From Pseudomonadota bacterium (GTDB taxonomy: Bacteria; Pseudomonadota; Alphaproteobacteria; Sphingomonadales; Sphingomonadaceae), in contig JAEWEY010000001.1 in the NCBI GenBank assembly GCA_023389105.1, positions 62,001 to 126,000 of the forward strand: DNA of 64,000 nucleotides, given 5' to 3'. Shown here one piece after another: positions 25,436-34,522 of this stretch. The stretch's first letter is position 1, and every line of letters starts with the position of its first letter. A model generated the notes under the pieces. The model was not told the DNA's origin. It was given only the letters and a program-made list of their open reading frames with translations, and made no database searches. A program made the translations under genes and the position numbers.

Positions 25436-26059
25436 CTAGCCCGCGGGTTCGCGTTCCAGCAAGCCTTCCAGATGCAGTACCTGCTGAACCGCGGGCCGCT
25501 CCATCATCCGCGCGCGAAACGCCTTCAGGTTCGGCCAGCGATCGAGACCGCCGAGCATTTTCTCCGCCCAGCCTGTGATGACGAACAGATAGGGATCGGG
25601 AAGCGTCAGTTCGTCCCCGAACATGAAAGGACCGTTGCCGAGCTTCTTATCCACATAGTCGAGCTTCGTGCCGAGATCCTTGATCACCAGCTGCTTCATT
25701 TCATCCGTCGCTTCGCGGTTGAACAGGAAGCCGAAGCGCTTGTGCAACTCGGTCGTGATGAAATTGACCGCCTCGAGCACGCGGTAGTGGCGAAAGTCGC
25801 CGAGCGGCGGCAGGACTTCCGGCCAGTTCGTGCGGTCGCCGAGGAACTGCAGGATCACGGCGTTCTCGGTGAGCACCTCGCCGCTCTCGAGTTCCAGCGC
25901 CGGCACCGCGCCCTTGGCGTTAACCGCAAGATAGTCGCTGCCGTCCTCAAGCGTCTTCGCTCGCAAATCGACCCGCACAGAATCGTGCGCAGCGCCAATC
26001 TCTTGCAGCAAAATGTGCGGCGCCTGGGAACATGCACCGGGCGAATAATAAAGCTTCAT
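25436..26059 (-). CDS. Glutathione S-transferase, beta class-like
   Basis: 207 residues. The thioredoxin-fold N-terminus MKLYYSPGACSQAPHI has the Cys10 position of bacterial beta-class enzymes; GAVPALELESGEVLTENAVI supplies the cis-Pro and glutathione gamma-Glu site. The C-terminal helical domain follows. Role unknown; detoxification of reactive metabolites such as methacrylyl-CoA adducts is possible but speculative. Same strand and tight spacing with the valine genes. Confidence 0.92.
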   Translation of the reverse strand: MKLYYSPGACSQAPHILLQEIGAAHDSVRVDLRAKTLEDGSDYLAVNAKGAVPALELESGEVLTENAVILQFLGDRTNWPEVLPPLGDFRHYRVLEAVNFITTELHKRFGFLFNREATDEMKQLVIKDLGTKLDYVDKKLGNGPFMFGDELTLPDPYLFVITGWAEKMLGGLDRWPNLKAFRARMMERPAVQQVLHLEGLLEREPAG

Positions 26060-26071
26060 GCCGTCCTCCCG

Positions 26072-26314
26072 CTAATTGCCGTTGCCGAGGTCATTGACGT
26101 CCGGATTGTCCTCGCCAGCATTCAGCTCGTCAGGCGAGGTCCCGCTGCTCTCGTCAGGCGGTAGCGTTTCGATATCCGCATTGGCGGGCAGGCCCGTCGT
26201 CAGATTGTCTTCCATGGCGATATTCTGGTCGCTCGCCTGATCTTCCGCCTTCTTGCCGCAGGCCGCCAGCAGAGCAGCCAGCGCGAGCGCGGTCAGCCTA
26301 GACGCATTTCGCAT
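26072..26314 (-). CDS. Small acidic lipoprotein, unknown function
   Basis: 80 residues. Lipoprotein signal with lipobox LAAC (Cys19), then a short, acidic, Asn/Asp-rich mature part with no recognised domain. The 5' end overlaps the upstream lipoprotein gene by 17 bases on the same strand. Not recognised; probably an exported lipoprotein of narrow distribution. The signal peptide and the tight spacing support a real gene. Confidence 0.7.
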   Translation of the reverse strand: MRNASRLTALALAALLAACGKKAEDQASDQNIAMEDNLTTGLPANADIETLPPDESSGTSPDELNAGEDNPDVNDLGNGN

Positions 26315-26783
26315 AGGTGAAGCTCGCCGTTGGATTGGATTCGGTTCGGATCAGCTTCTGGCCGTCGACCTTGATCGCTTCGTAACGGGTCCAGGTCTGG
26401 CCTTCGCCGGTGAAGTGGAAGTTGCCGCTGACGATCTGCGGGCTCGTCTGCACGTCGCCGCCCGGCACTGCTCGCGACTCATAAAACTTCAGGTCGCTCG
26501 CGGAGATGATCATCAGGCCCTTTGCGTCGGCCCGGCCCGGCTCACAATCGGCTGGGGTAAGGCCCCATCGGCCCTGCATCGCGGCAGGGAGCGCAGCCTG
26601 TGCGGCCGGCGCGGAAGTTGCAGGCTTCGTGTCGGCATGCGGCTCGCCGGCCGCGCTGGGCGCCTGGACGTTGATGTCGGGCAGGCCCGCGGTGTTGTTG
26701 GCGGTCTCGTCAACCGGATCGTTGCGGCTGCACGCAACGATGGCGAGGAAGGCGACGCAGGAAATGAAGGGGACTCGGATCAC
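26298..26783 (-). CDS. Lipoprotein of unknown function
   Basis: 161 residues. Lipoprotein signal ending in IVAC (Cys18), a Pro/Ala-rich linker to about residue 65, then a compact domain starting MQGRWGLTPADCEPGRADAKGL and ending TASFTYAKC. Two cysteines (in ADCEP and AKCV) may form a disulfide. I recall similar proteins in sphingomonads but no assigned function. It overlaps the small lipoprotein gene and lies 60 bases downstream of mmsA. Confidence 0.75.
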   Translation of the reverse strand: MIRVPFISCVAFLAIVACSRNDPVDETANNTAGLPDINVQAPSAAGEPHADTKPATSAPAAQAALPAAMQGRWGLTPADCEPGRADAKGLMIISASDLKFYESRAVPGGDVQTSPQIVSGNFHFTGEGQTWTRYEAIKVDGQKLIRTESNPTASFTYAKCV

Positions 26784-26843
26784 TCCCCTAGAACAACCGG
26801 CGCGGGCGCTGGTTGCAGCGGCCCGCTCCGAAACAGCTCAGAC

Positions 26844-28343
26844 CTAGCCGAAGGTCGGGATGATGAAGGCGCTGTCGCCGTTGCTGCCGCCGTCGGGCCA
26901 GCGCTGCGTGACGACCTTGTTCTTGGTCCAGAAGCGCAGGCCTTCCATCCCGTACTGGCCGATGTCGCCGAAGCCTGAGCGCTTCCAGCCGCCGAAGCTG
27001 TGATAGCTGACCGGCACCGGGATCGGCACGTTGACCCCGACCATGCCGACATTGACCCGGCTGACGAACTCGCGCGCGGCATGGCCATTGCGGGTGAAGA
27101 TGGCGACGCCGTTGCCGTAATCGTGTTCCGACGGCAGGCGGACCGCTTCCTCGAAGTCGGCGGCGCGAACGATCTGCAGCACGGGGCCGAAAATCTCGTC
27201 CTGATAGCTCTTCATGCTCGGCTTCACATGATCGAACAGGGTCGGGCCGACGAAGAAACCGTCCTCATGCCCCTGCAGCGAGAAGCCACGGCCGTCGACG
27301 ACCAGCTCGGCACCCTCTTCGATGCCCATCTGGATGTAGCCTTCGATCCGCTCCTTGTGGGCCTTGCTGACGACCGGGCCATAATGGGCGTCGGGATCGG
27401 TCGAGACGCCGACACGCAGGCCGTCGATCGCTGGAATCAGCTTCTCGCGAAGTCGCTCGGCCGTCTCGTCGCCGACCGGCACGACCACCGGCAGCGCCAT
27501 GCAGCGCTCGCCCGCCGAGCCGAACGCGGCGCCGGCAAGGTCGTTGACCACCTGGTCGAGGTCGGCATCGGGCATGACGATGCCGTGGTTCTTGGCGCCG
27601 CCAAACGCCTGCACGCGCTTGTTGTTCGCCGTGCCGCGCGAATAAATGTACTGCGCGATGTCGCTCGACCCGACGAAGCTGACCGCCGCGATGTCCGGAT
27701 GGTCGAGGATCGCGTCGACCATTTCCTTGTCGCCATGGACGACGTTGAGCACGCCGTCGGGCAGGCCCGCTTCCTGCATCAGCTCGGCCAGGCGGACGGG
27801 GACGCTCGGGTCGCGCTCCGACGGCTTCAGCACGAAGGCGTTGCCGCAGGCGATCGCCATGCCGAACATCCACATCGGGATCATCGCCGGAAAGTTGAAC
27901 GGCGTGATGCCCGCGCCGATGCCGAGCGGCTGACGCATCGAATAGACGTCGATGCCCGGACCGGCTCCAACGGTATATTCGCCCTTCAGCGCCTGCGGAA
28001 TCCCGCAGCAGAATTCGATGACCTCGAGTCCACGCTGGACGTCGCCCTTCGCGTCGGCGACCACCTTGCCATGCTCGCTCGACAGCAGTTCGGCGAGCTC
28101 CTGCATGTTCGCTTCGACCAGTTCCTTGAACTTGAACATGACCCGCGCCCGCTTCTGCGGGTTGGTCGCGGCCCACGCCGGCTGCGCGGCCTTGGCGGCA
28201 TCGACAGCCTTCTGCAGGTCGGCCGACGTGCCGAGCCGGACCTGCGCCTGCGGCTGCCCCTGGTTGGGGTCAAAGACATCGCTCTGACGCTCGCCTGAAG
28301 CGAAGCTGGAACCGCCGATGAAATGGTCGATGCTGCGAAGCAT
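26844..28343 (-). CDS. mmsA: CoA-acylating methylmalonate-semialdehyde dehydrogenase
   Basis: 499 residues. It converts methylmalonate semialdehyde to propionyl-CoA in valine (and myo-inositol or thymine) breakdown. ALDH-fold motifs: ITPFNFPAMIPMWMFG near residue 166, FVGSSDIAQYIY near 228, FGGAKNHGIVMPD and the catalytic Cys in GSAGERCMALP near 282. First gene of the minus-strand cluster. A divergent M28 peptidase starts 99 bases away. Confidence 0.96.
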   Translation of the reverse strand: MLRSIDHFIGGSSFASGERQSDVFDPNQGQPQAQVRLGTSADLQKAVDAAKAAQPAWAATNPQKRARVMFKFKELVEANMQELAELLSSEHGKVVADAKGDVQRGLEVIEFCCGIPQALKGEYTVGAGPGIDVYSMRQPLGIGAGITPFNFPAMIPMWMFGMAIACGNAFVLKPSERDPSVPVRLAELMQEAGLPDGVLNVVHGDKEMVDAILDHPDIAAVSFVGSSDIAQYIYSRGTANNKRVQAFGGAKNHGIVMPDADLDQVVNDLAGAAFGSAGERCMALPVVVPVGDETAERLREKLIPAIDGLRVGVSTDPDAHYGPVVSKAHKERIEGYIQMGIEEGAELVVDGRGFSLQGHEDGFFVGPTLFDHVKPSMKSYQDEIFGPVLQIVRAADFEEAVRLPSEHDYGNGVAIFTRNGHAAREFVSRVNVGMVGVNVPIPVPVSYHSFGGWKRSGFGDIGQYGMEGLRFWTKNKVVTQRWPDGGSNGDSAFIIPTFG

Positions 28344-28442
28344 GGGTATGCGTCCTCATTCGAACTTGTGGAATTGCGGCGGCCACTAGACCCGCTCCCG
28401 GGCAAATGCCAGTTGCCGTCGCCGAGGAGAGGGAGACTCGCG

Positions 28443-29786
28443 ATGCGTCAATTCGCCGCCGTTCTGGGCCTGTTGCTGGTGGGGGCGGCCCCGCCGCCGT
28501 CGGTCGATGCCAAGCTCCGCGCCATCGTCGCGCCCGTGAGCCAAGCCGAGTTGCGCAACACCATCACCGCGCTGGTCGGCTTCGGCACCCGTCACACCCT
28601 GTCGTCGCAGACCGATCCGAAGCGCGGGATCGGCGCCGCGCTCAACTGGACCGAGGGACGCTTCAAAAGCTTCGGCCTGCCGACCGTCCGCCCGTGCGAG
28701 GTCATGACCAACCAGCGCGTGCCGACGCCGACCCGCATCTGCGACATGGTCGCGATCCAGACGGGGACCGAACGCCCCAACGACGTCGTCATCATCCAGG
28801 GCCACATCGACAGCCGCGTCACCGACGTCATGAATTTCACCGACGACGCACCCGGCGCCAACGACGACGGCTCGGGAACGGCTGCGGTGATCGAGGCGGC
28901 GCGCGTCCTCTCCAAGCGCAAGTTCCCCGGCACCATCGTTTACGCCGCGCTGTCGGGCGAGGAGCAGGGACTGATGGGCGGCAGGGTACTGGCCAATTAC
29001 GGCAAGGCGCAGGGCTGGAATGTCGTCGCGGTCCTCAACAACGACATCATCGGCAACAGCTGCTCGTCGGACGGCCTGTGCGATGCCACCCATGCGCGCG
29101 TGCTGTCGGAAGGCCCGCGCTCGCAGGGTCAAAGCGACCTCGCCGCGCAGACGCACAGCCTCGGCGGCGAGAATGATGCGCCATCGCGCAACTTGTCGCG
29201 CTATCTCGACAGCCTCGCCGACCGGCTGAAGATCGGCCTCGACGTCCGCCAGATCTGGCGCACCGACCGCTTCGGCCGCGGCGGCGACCACATTCCGTTT
29301 CTCGAAATGGGTTATCCCGCCGCGCGGATCAGCGTCGCGATCGAGAATTATGACTGGCAGCATCAGGACCTCAGAAAAGAGAACGGCAAGCGCTACGGCG
29401 ACACCATCGATCACGTCGACTTCGCCTACCTCGCCAAGATGACAAAGCTGAACGTAGCTGCGCTGGCCGGCATCGCCAGCGCCCCGCCGCCGCCCGAGCC
29501 GAAGGTCGAAGGCGCGGTCAGCACCGATACGACCCTGACCTGGCAGGCGGTTCCAGCGGCCGCATCATACCAGGTGTGGTGGCGACGAACCGATGGCAAT
29601 CGCTGGGAAATGTCCCGCGAGGGCCAGTGCGGTGCCGCCACGTGCCGAGTCACGCTCCCCCATATCCGCGTCGATGATTGGGTGTTCGGCGTCTCGTCGG
29701 TCAGTAAGGACGGCTTCGAAAGCCCCGTCGCCTCGGCGGTGCCGGGTGGGGCATTCAAGCCGTTCGTGGCACCGCCCAAGAAATAA
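28443..29786 (+). CDS. M28-family zinc aminopeptidase, secreted
   Basis: 447 residues. An N-terminal signal sequence (RQFAAVLGLLLVGAAPPP) is followed by a metallopeptidase domain with the metal ligands HIDSR, DDAPGANDDGSGTAA, SGEEQGLMGG and a late His in DTIDHVDF. The C-terminal 90 residues look like a fibronectin type III-like beta domain (ATYQVWWRRTDGN region). The ATG at 28443 has a GAGGAGAGGGAG ribosome-binding region; an upstream in-frame extension lacks a signal peptide. The stop overlaps the start of the EamA transporter gene (TAATG). Confidence 0.9.
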   Translation: MRQFAAVLGLLLVGAAPPPSVDAKLRAIVAPVSQAELRNTITALVGFGTRHTLSSQTDPKRGIGAALNWTEGRFKSFGLPTVRPCEVMTNQRVPTPTRICDMVAIQTGTERPNDVVIIQGHIDSRVTDVMNFTDDAPGANDDGSGTAAVIEAARVLSKRKFPGTIVYAALSGEEQGLMGGRVLANYGKAQGWNVVAVLNNDIIGNSCSSDGLCDATHARVLSEGPRSQGQSDLAAQTHSLGGENDAPSRNLSRYLDSLADRLKIGLDVRQIWRTDRFGRGGDHIPFLEMGYPAARISVAIENYDWQHQDLRKENGKRYGDTIDHVDFAYLAKMTKLNVAALAGIASAPPPPEPKVEGAVSTDTTLTWQAVPAAASYQVWWRRTDGNRWEMSREGQCGAATCRVTLPHIRVDDWVFGVSSVSKDGFESPVASAVPGGAFKPFVAPPKK

Positions 29787-30724
29787 TGGCGCATGCGGTA
29801 GCGCGGGACACCGACCGGCCCGCCGACCAGCGACCGTTCGCCGGCATCGCGCTGCGGCTGCTGACGGCGTTGCTGCTGGCGATCATGTTCGCGCTGGTGA
29901 AGTTGGTCGCCTCGCGCGGTGTGAACATCGTCGAAAGCCTGTTCTACCGCCAATGCGGCTCCGCGCTCTGCGCCGCCGGCTACGTCGCCGCCGGCCCCGG
30001 CTTCGCCTCCCTCAAGACCCAGCGCGTCTGGGCCCATGTCGGCCGCATGGCGCTCGGCGTCGCGGCGATGGGCCTCAACTTCCTCGCCTTCATCCTGCTT
30101 CCGCTGGCTGAAGCGACCGTGATCGGTTTCTCCGTCCCGATCTTCGCGGTCGTGCTGGCCGCGCTCGTGCTGCACGAACCGACCGGCCGCTGGCGCTGGA
30201 GCGCCGTCGCGGCTGGCTTCATCGGCGTCCTAATCATTGTGCAGCCGACCAGTGGCGAGGTGCCGTTGCTCGGCGCTTCGGTCGCGCTCGTCGCCGCGCT
30301 GCTGACTGCCTCGGTCACCATCGTCATCCGCCGCCTCGGCAAGACCGAGCGCGCCGCGACGACCGTATTCTGGTTCGCCTTCAGCTCACTCGTCCCGCTC
30401 GGCCTCGCGATGCTCTTCTTCGCCCAGCCCCATGATAGGACCACCTGGCTGCTCCTCGCCGGCCTCGCCCTCGCGGGCGGCCTCGCGCAGCTCACGCTCA
30501 CCGGCGCGCTCCGCCTCGCGCCCGTCGCCCTGGTCATGCCGATGGACTACACCAGCCTCCTCTGGGCCTTGCTACTCGGCGCCTGGATGTTCGCGGAAGT
30601 GCCGACGCCGTGGATCTCGATCGGCGCGCCGATCATTATCGCCAGCGGCCTCGTCATCGTCTGGCGCGAGCATCTGCTCCACCGCCGGGCGGCGTTGTCG
30701 GCGGAGGCCGCGGCTCCCACATAG
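29786..30724 (+). CDS. EamA/DMT-family transporter
   Basis: 312 residues with ten predicted transmembrane helices in two EamA repeats (about 25-160 and 165-300). FSVPIFAVVLAALVLHEP and MDYTSLLWALLLGAWMF show the two repeat ends. Exporters of this family move amino acids or other metabolites, but the substrate cannot be assigned. The ATG overlaps the peptidase stop by one base, so the two may be coupled. Confidence 0.9.
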   Translation: MAHAVARDTDRPADQRPFAGIALRLLTALLLAIMFALVKLVASRGVNIVESLFYRQCGSALCAAGYVAAGPGFASLKTQRVWAHVGRMALGVAAMGLNFLAFILLPLAEATVIGFSVPIFAVVLAALVLHEPTGRWRWSAVAAGFIGVLIIVQPTSGEVPLLGASVALVAALLTASVTIVIRRLGKTERAATTVFWFAFSSLVPLGLAMLFFAQPHDRTTWLLLAGLALAGGLAQLTLTGALRLAPVALVMPMDYTSLLWALLLGAWMFAEVPTPWISIGAPIIIASGLVIVWREHLLHRRAALSAEAAAPT

Positions 30725-30741
30725 GAAGCCAGGAGCGAGAC

Positions 30742-31005
30742 ATGGCCGGTGGATGGACCCGCGACGGCGCGGTGCAGGATCAGATCGACGACACGGTGAA
30801 GGACGCGGTGCTCCGCGCCCGTGCGCTGACGCCGCACGGCGAAAGCGCCGAGGAATGCGACGATTGCGGCGAGCCAATCCCCAAACGCCGCCGCGAAGCG
30901 CTGCCCGGCGTCCGCACCTGCATCGCCTGCCAGTCGGAGCGCGACAAGGCCGTCACCCACTCCACCATCAACCGCCGCGGCAGCAAGGACAGCCAGCTCC
31001 GCTGA
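30742..31005 (+). CDS. DksA/TraR-family C4 zinc-finger protein
   Basis: 87 residues. A C4 zinc finger, CDDCGEPIPKRR, then RTCIACQ, is preceded by a short helical region. It resembles short TraR-like DksA relatives that bind in the RNA polymerase secondary channel, lacking the long coiled coil of full DksA. AGGAG lies 7 bases before ATG 30742. The longer open frame upstream overlaps the transporter gene and is not used. Confidence 0.88.
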   Translation: MAGGWTRDGAVQDQIDDTVKDAVLRARALTPHGESAEECDDCGEPIPKRRREALPGVRTCIACQSERDKAVTHSTINRRGSKDSQLR

Positions 31006-31548
31006 TCAACGCCGACGGCCCGTCGGACGGCCAGCCAGAAACGCGCAGACCGCCACGATCGCAATGCTGGCCATCTCCAGCGTGTGATTGACCTTCACCC
31101 CGCCGAGATGCCGCGCGAGCAGCCAGTCGATGCGGTCGATGGAGCTGGCGCGGACCAGGACGAACAGCAGGATGAGCGCGATCCCGACGACCGCGCCGCG
31201 GACGACCGGCCGGTCGCGCCGGGATCTCAGCAGCAGGATCAGCACCACCGCCGCGAAGGCTGCCGCGAGACCGGCGATGAAGCCCGCCTGATATTCGCGT
31301 CGATTGGCGTACCAGCCCTGCACTTTCGCAATCGCCTTGGCGGCATCGGTGAACAATGTCTGCAGGTCGAGCTGCTTGTTGATCGCCAGGAACGCCAGCA
31401 AGACAGCGGCAACGATCCAGAAGCGGCGCTCGCCCGCCGGACCGCGCCGCGAAGCTCGCCAGCAAAGCACTGCGCCAAGCGCGTAGGCCGCCGCGGCCAA
31501 CCAGCCGTAGACCGTCGGGTCGCCGATCCCCGGCTTCCATCCAAACAC
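31006..31548 (-). CDS. Membrane protein of unknown function
   Basis: About 180 residues with four to five hydrophobic segments (AAAAYALGAVLC, WIVAAVLLAFLAI, FIAGLAAAFAAVVLILLL, GIALILLFVLV and ASIAIVAVCAFLA). No recognised family. GGAGG (31559-31563) sits 10 bases before GTG 31548 and 1 base before TTG 31557, so I take GTG. It starts directly after the convergent DksA-like stop. Conservation in sphingomonads seems likely but is not shown. Confidence 0.7.
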   Translation of the reverse strand: MFGWKPGIGDPTVYGWLAAAAYALGAVLCWRASRRGPAGERRFWIVAAVLLAFLAINKQLDLQTLFTDAAKAIAKVQGWYANRREYQAGFIAGLAAAFAAVVLILLLRSRRDRPVVRGAVVGIALILLFVLVRASSIDRIDWLLARHLGGVKVNHTLEMASIAIVAVCAFLAGRPTGRRR

Positions 31549-31886
31549 GATGTTCAATCCTCCCCAGGCTTTCGTTTTGCCAAGCGGGTGAAGTCAGGAC
31601 AATGCCTTCTGCTCCATGATCGCGCGGGCGCCGAAATTTATGTCCTACAGGTGCCGCCATCCGCTAAGTACCGCCGCGATGATCGCCTTCTTCTCCCGCG
31701 AACTCCGTCCGATCAGCGCGCTCGAAGGTAACAAAGTGGAGGAAGTAGAGGACCCCCCGGTTTCACACCATCAGGCGGGTAGATCTAACGCCTCTTCCTT
31801 CTGCGCGCTGTCACCCTCGATGTTACCTTGGGACACGCGGGCAACATCACCTTGCAACCTCAGACTTCGCACAGCGTAGAGCGTCC
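31549..31886. other. 338-base stretch with no gene found
   Basis: No recognised gene lies between the membrane protein and rnr. An open frame at 31616-31879 is unlike any protein I know. A 9-base inverted repeat (AAGGTAACA at 31725-31733, its complement at 31821-31829) is separated by 87 bases, and AGGCG/CGCCT arms face each other inside it. In alphaproteobacteria topA often precedes rnr, but no topA remnant is visible. It presumably holds the rnr promoter. Confidence 0.5.
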
Positions 31887-34154
31887 ATGCCGCGCCACCG
31901 CACCGCAGGGCTTCCCTCTCGCAAACAAATCCTGGATTTCATCGCGTCGTCGGATCAGCCCGCGGGCAAACGCGAGATCGCCCGGGCGTTCGGTCTGTCG
32001 GGTCAGACCAAGATCGACCTCAAGCGCCTGCTCAAGGACATGGCGGACGAGGGGCTGATCGACAGCTCGCCGGGCCGCGCTTTTCATCAATCGGGCGGCG
32101 TGCCCAAGGTCACCGTGCTGCGCGTGCAGGCGGTGGACGAGGGCGGGACGGTGTGGGCTGTGCCCGAACAATGGCACGCCGAAACGCCGGCCCCGCGGCT
32201 CCGCGTGCTTGAGCGCGGGCGTAAGGGTGCGCTCGGTATCGGCGACCGCATCCTCTCGCGGACGGAGGAGCGCGGGCAGGGGTTCGTCGCTCACCCAATG
32301 AAGAAGCTGGAGCGCTCGGCCGAGCTGGTACTGGGCGTGGTCAAGCAGGAAGGGACGCGCTTCTGGTTGTCGCCGGTCGACAAGCGCGAACGGCGCGAGC
32401 TGGCCATCGCCGACCTCAAGGACGCCGAAGTCGGCGACCTCGTCCTGTGCGAAGTCTCGGGCCGTCCGCCGCGAGCACAGGCACGGGTCGATGCCGTGCT
32501 GGGCGATCCGTTCGCGCCGCGCAGCTTCAGCCTGATCGCGATCCACAAGCACGGGCTGCGCCACGAATTCGCGCAGGATGCGATCGACGAGGCGCATCGC
32601 GTCGCTCGGCAACCGCTCGGCGAGCGCGAAGACCTGACGCACCTCCCGATCGTCGCCATCGATCCTGAAGACGCCCGCGATCATGACGATGCGATCTGGG
32701 CAGAAGCAGATGGCAAAGGCGGCTGGAACGCGGTCGTCGCCATCGCCGACGTCAGCTTCTACGTCCGGCCCGGCTCCCACCTCGACCGCGAGGCGCGGGC
32801 GCGCGGCAACAGCGTCTATTTCCCCGATCGCGTCGTGCCGATGCTGCCCGAAGAGCTGTCGGCCGACATCTGCTCGCTGAAAGAAGGTGAGGATCGGGCT
32901 GCGATGGCCTGCCACCTCAAGATCTCGAAAGACGGGGAGATCAAGAGTTGGCGTTTCACCCGCGCCCGGGTGCGGATCGCGGCCAATATCGCCTACGAAG
33001 ATGCGCAGGCGGCGATCGATGCCGCCGGCGAGGAGCGGGTCGAGGTCAGTTCACCGACGTGCGCCATGCCGCCAATTGATGGGCGTGTGCCGCAGTCGCT
33101 CGTCGATGGCGCGCTCAAGCCGCTGTGGGCCTGCTGGCGTGCTTTATTTGCCGCGCGCACCAAGCGGGATCCGCTGGAGCTCGATCTGCCCGAACGCCGC
33201 GTCGTCCTCGATGAAAAGGGTCGCATCGCCTCGATTGCGGCGCGCGAACGGCTCGATGCGCATCGCCTGGTGGAAGACTTCATGATCGCGGCCAACGTCG
33301 CCGCAGCGCGGGCGCTCGAGGCGAAGAAGGCGCCGGTGATGTACCGCGTCCACGAACCGCCCAGCCGCGAGAAGCTCGTCGCGCTCAAGGACTATCTGGC
33401 GACCTTCAGTCTCGAGTTCACTTTGGGGCAGGTGGTCAAACCGGGCACCTTCAACCGCATCATCGAGCGGGTCGGCGACTCCGACGGCCGCGAAGAGATC
33501 ATGGAGCAGTTGCTGCGCACGCAGATGCAGGCGCGTTACGGGCCCGAACGGCTCGGTCACTTCGGTCTGGCGCTAGCAACCTACGCGCACTTCACCTCCC
33601 CGATCCGCCGCTACGCCGACCTGCTGATCCACCGCGCATTGGTCAGCGCATACCGGCTTGGCGATGGCGGGCTGCCACCGGGTGAGGACGAGCGGTTCGA
33701 GCAGATCGGCGAGCAGATCTCGATGCTCGAACGGCGCGCGATGGAGGCCGAGCGCGAGACCATCGACCGCTATGTCGCAGCATATCTCTCCGACCGCGTC
33801 GGCCACCTGGTCGACTGCAAGATCACCGGCGTGCAGCCATTCGGCTTCTTCGCGGCGGTTGAGGGGCTCGGCGGCGATGGGCTGATCTTCGCTAAGGACC
33901 TGGGCCGCGAATATTTCCGCTACGACGAAGCTTCGCGCTCGCTTGTCGGTGACGAAACCGGCGAGACGTATCGCGTTGGCCAGCGACTGACCTTGCGCTT
34001 GGCGGAGGCCAATCCGGTTAGCGGCTCCTTGCGCTTCGAACTGCCGGAGGGCAGCTATGGGGGAGGGAGTTCGCCGCCCCGGCGCGACCGGACACGGTCA
34101 GCAGGCAAGCGGGGACGCCCGCCCAACATCCGGCATCAATCCCGCCGGCGCTAG
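31887..34154 (+). CDS. rnr: Ribonuclease R
   Basis: 755 residues. 3'-to-5' exoribonuclease degrading structured RNA. An N-terminal winged helix (KREIARAFGLSG) and cold-shock domains precede the RNB catalytic domain with metal ligands in DPEDARDHDDAIWAE near residue 262 and the later FTSPIRRYADLLIHR near 570. An S1 domain is C-terminal (VDCKITGVQPFGFFAAVEG), followed by a basic tail. A small membrane-protein gene follows 8 bases later. Confidence 0.96.
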   Translation: MPRHRTAGLPSRKQILDFIASSDQPAGKREIARAFGLSGQTKIDLKRLLKDMADEGLIDSSPGRAFHQSGGVPKVTVLRVQAVDEGGTVWAVPEQWHAETPAPRLRVLERGRKGALGIGDRILSRTEERGQGFVAHPMKKLERSAELVLGVVKQEGTRFWLSPVDKRERRELAIADLKDAEVGDLVLCEVSGRPPRAQARVDAVLGDPFAPRSFSLIAIHKHGLRHEFAQDAIDEAHRVARQPLGEREDLTHLPIVAIDPEDARDHDDAIWAEADGKGGWNAVVAIADVSFYVRPGSHLDREARARGNSVYFPDRVVPMLPEELSADICSLKEGEDRAAMACHLKISKDGEIKSWRFTRARVRIAANIAYEDAQAAIDAAGEERVEVSSPTCAMPPIDGRVPQSLVDGALKPLWACWRALFAARTKRDPLELDLPERRVVLDEKGRIASIAARERLDAHRLVEDFMIAANVAAARALEAKKAPVMYRVHEPPSREKLVALKDYLATFSLEFTLGQVVKPGTFNRIIERVGDSDGREEIMEQLLRTQMQARYGPERLGHFGLALATYAHFTSPIRRYADLLIHRALVSAYRLGDGGLPPGEDERFEQIGEQISMLERRAMEAERETIDRYVAAYLSDRVGHLVDCKITGVQPFGFFAAVEGLGGDGLIFAKDLGREYFRYDEASRSLVGDETGETYRVGQRLTLRLAEANPVSGSLRFELPEGSYGGGSSPPRRDRTRSAGKRGRPPNIRHQSRRR

Positions 34155-34162
34155 GAGATGAA

Positions 34163-34468
34163 ATGGCGACGTCGGCAGCAGCAGTGATCGCGGCAGCGCG
34201 CCGCCGGGTGGAAAAACAATTCTTCGACAAGGACGCGTTCAGTCCCGACCGCGCCATATCAGTCGACACACCGCGGTTCGCCCAACAGCGGTTCCTCGAC
34301 CAGCTGAAGGACGAAAACGTCGTCCATGAGATTGAGCCCGGCCGCTATTGGCTCGATCTCAAAGCCTATGAAGAAATGCGGCGGGCGCGGATGATCGCGG
34401 TGTTCAAGATCATCGGCTTGCTCATCATCGTCATGGTCTGCGTCGCGGTCGTCAACAGTATGCGATAA
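34163..34468 (+). CDS. Small single-pass membrane protein, unknown function
   Basis: 101 residues. A soluble N-terminal part containing a winged-helix-like stretch (FAQQRFLDQLKDENVVHEIEPGRYWLD) is followed by one C-terminal transmembrane helix (VFKIIGLLIIVMVCVAVV). GGAG lies 5 bases before the ATG. It is 8 bases after rnr, suggesting co-transcription. Not recognised as a named family. Confidence 0.75.
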   Translation: MATSAAAVIAAARRRVEKQFFDKDAFSPDRAISVDTPRFAQQRFLDQLKDENVVHEIEPGRYWLDLKAYEEMRRARMIAVFKIIGLLIIVMVCVAVVNSMR

Positions 34469-34522
34469 AGGCGCAACTTTCGTTCGACCGGCGGATTGGG
34501 GCGTGCATCACAGGAGAACGTC

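Noticed and set aside
31616..31879. 87-residue open frame before rnr
   Set aside because: No recognisable motif, no ribosome-binding site support and unusual composition; treated as non-coding.
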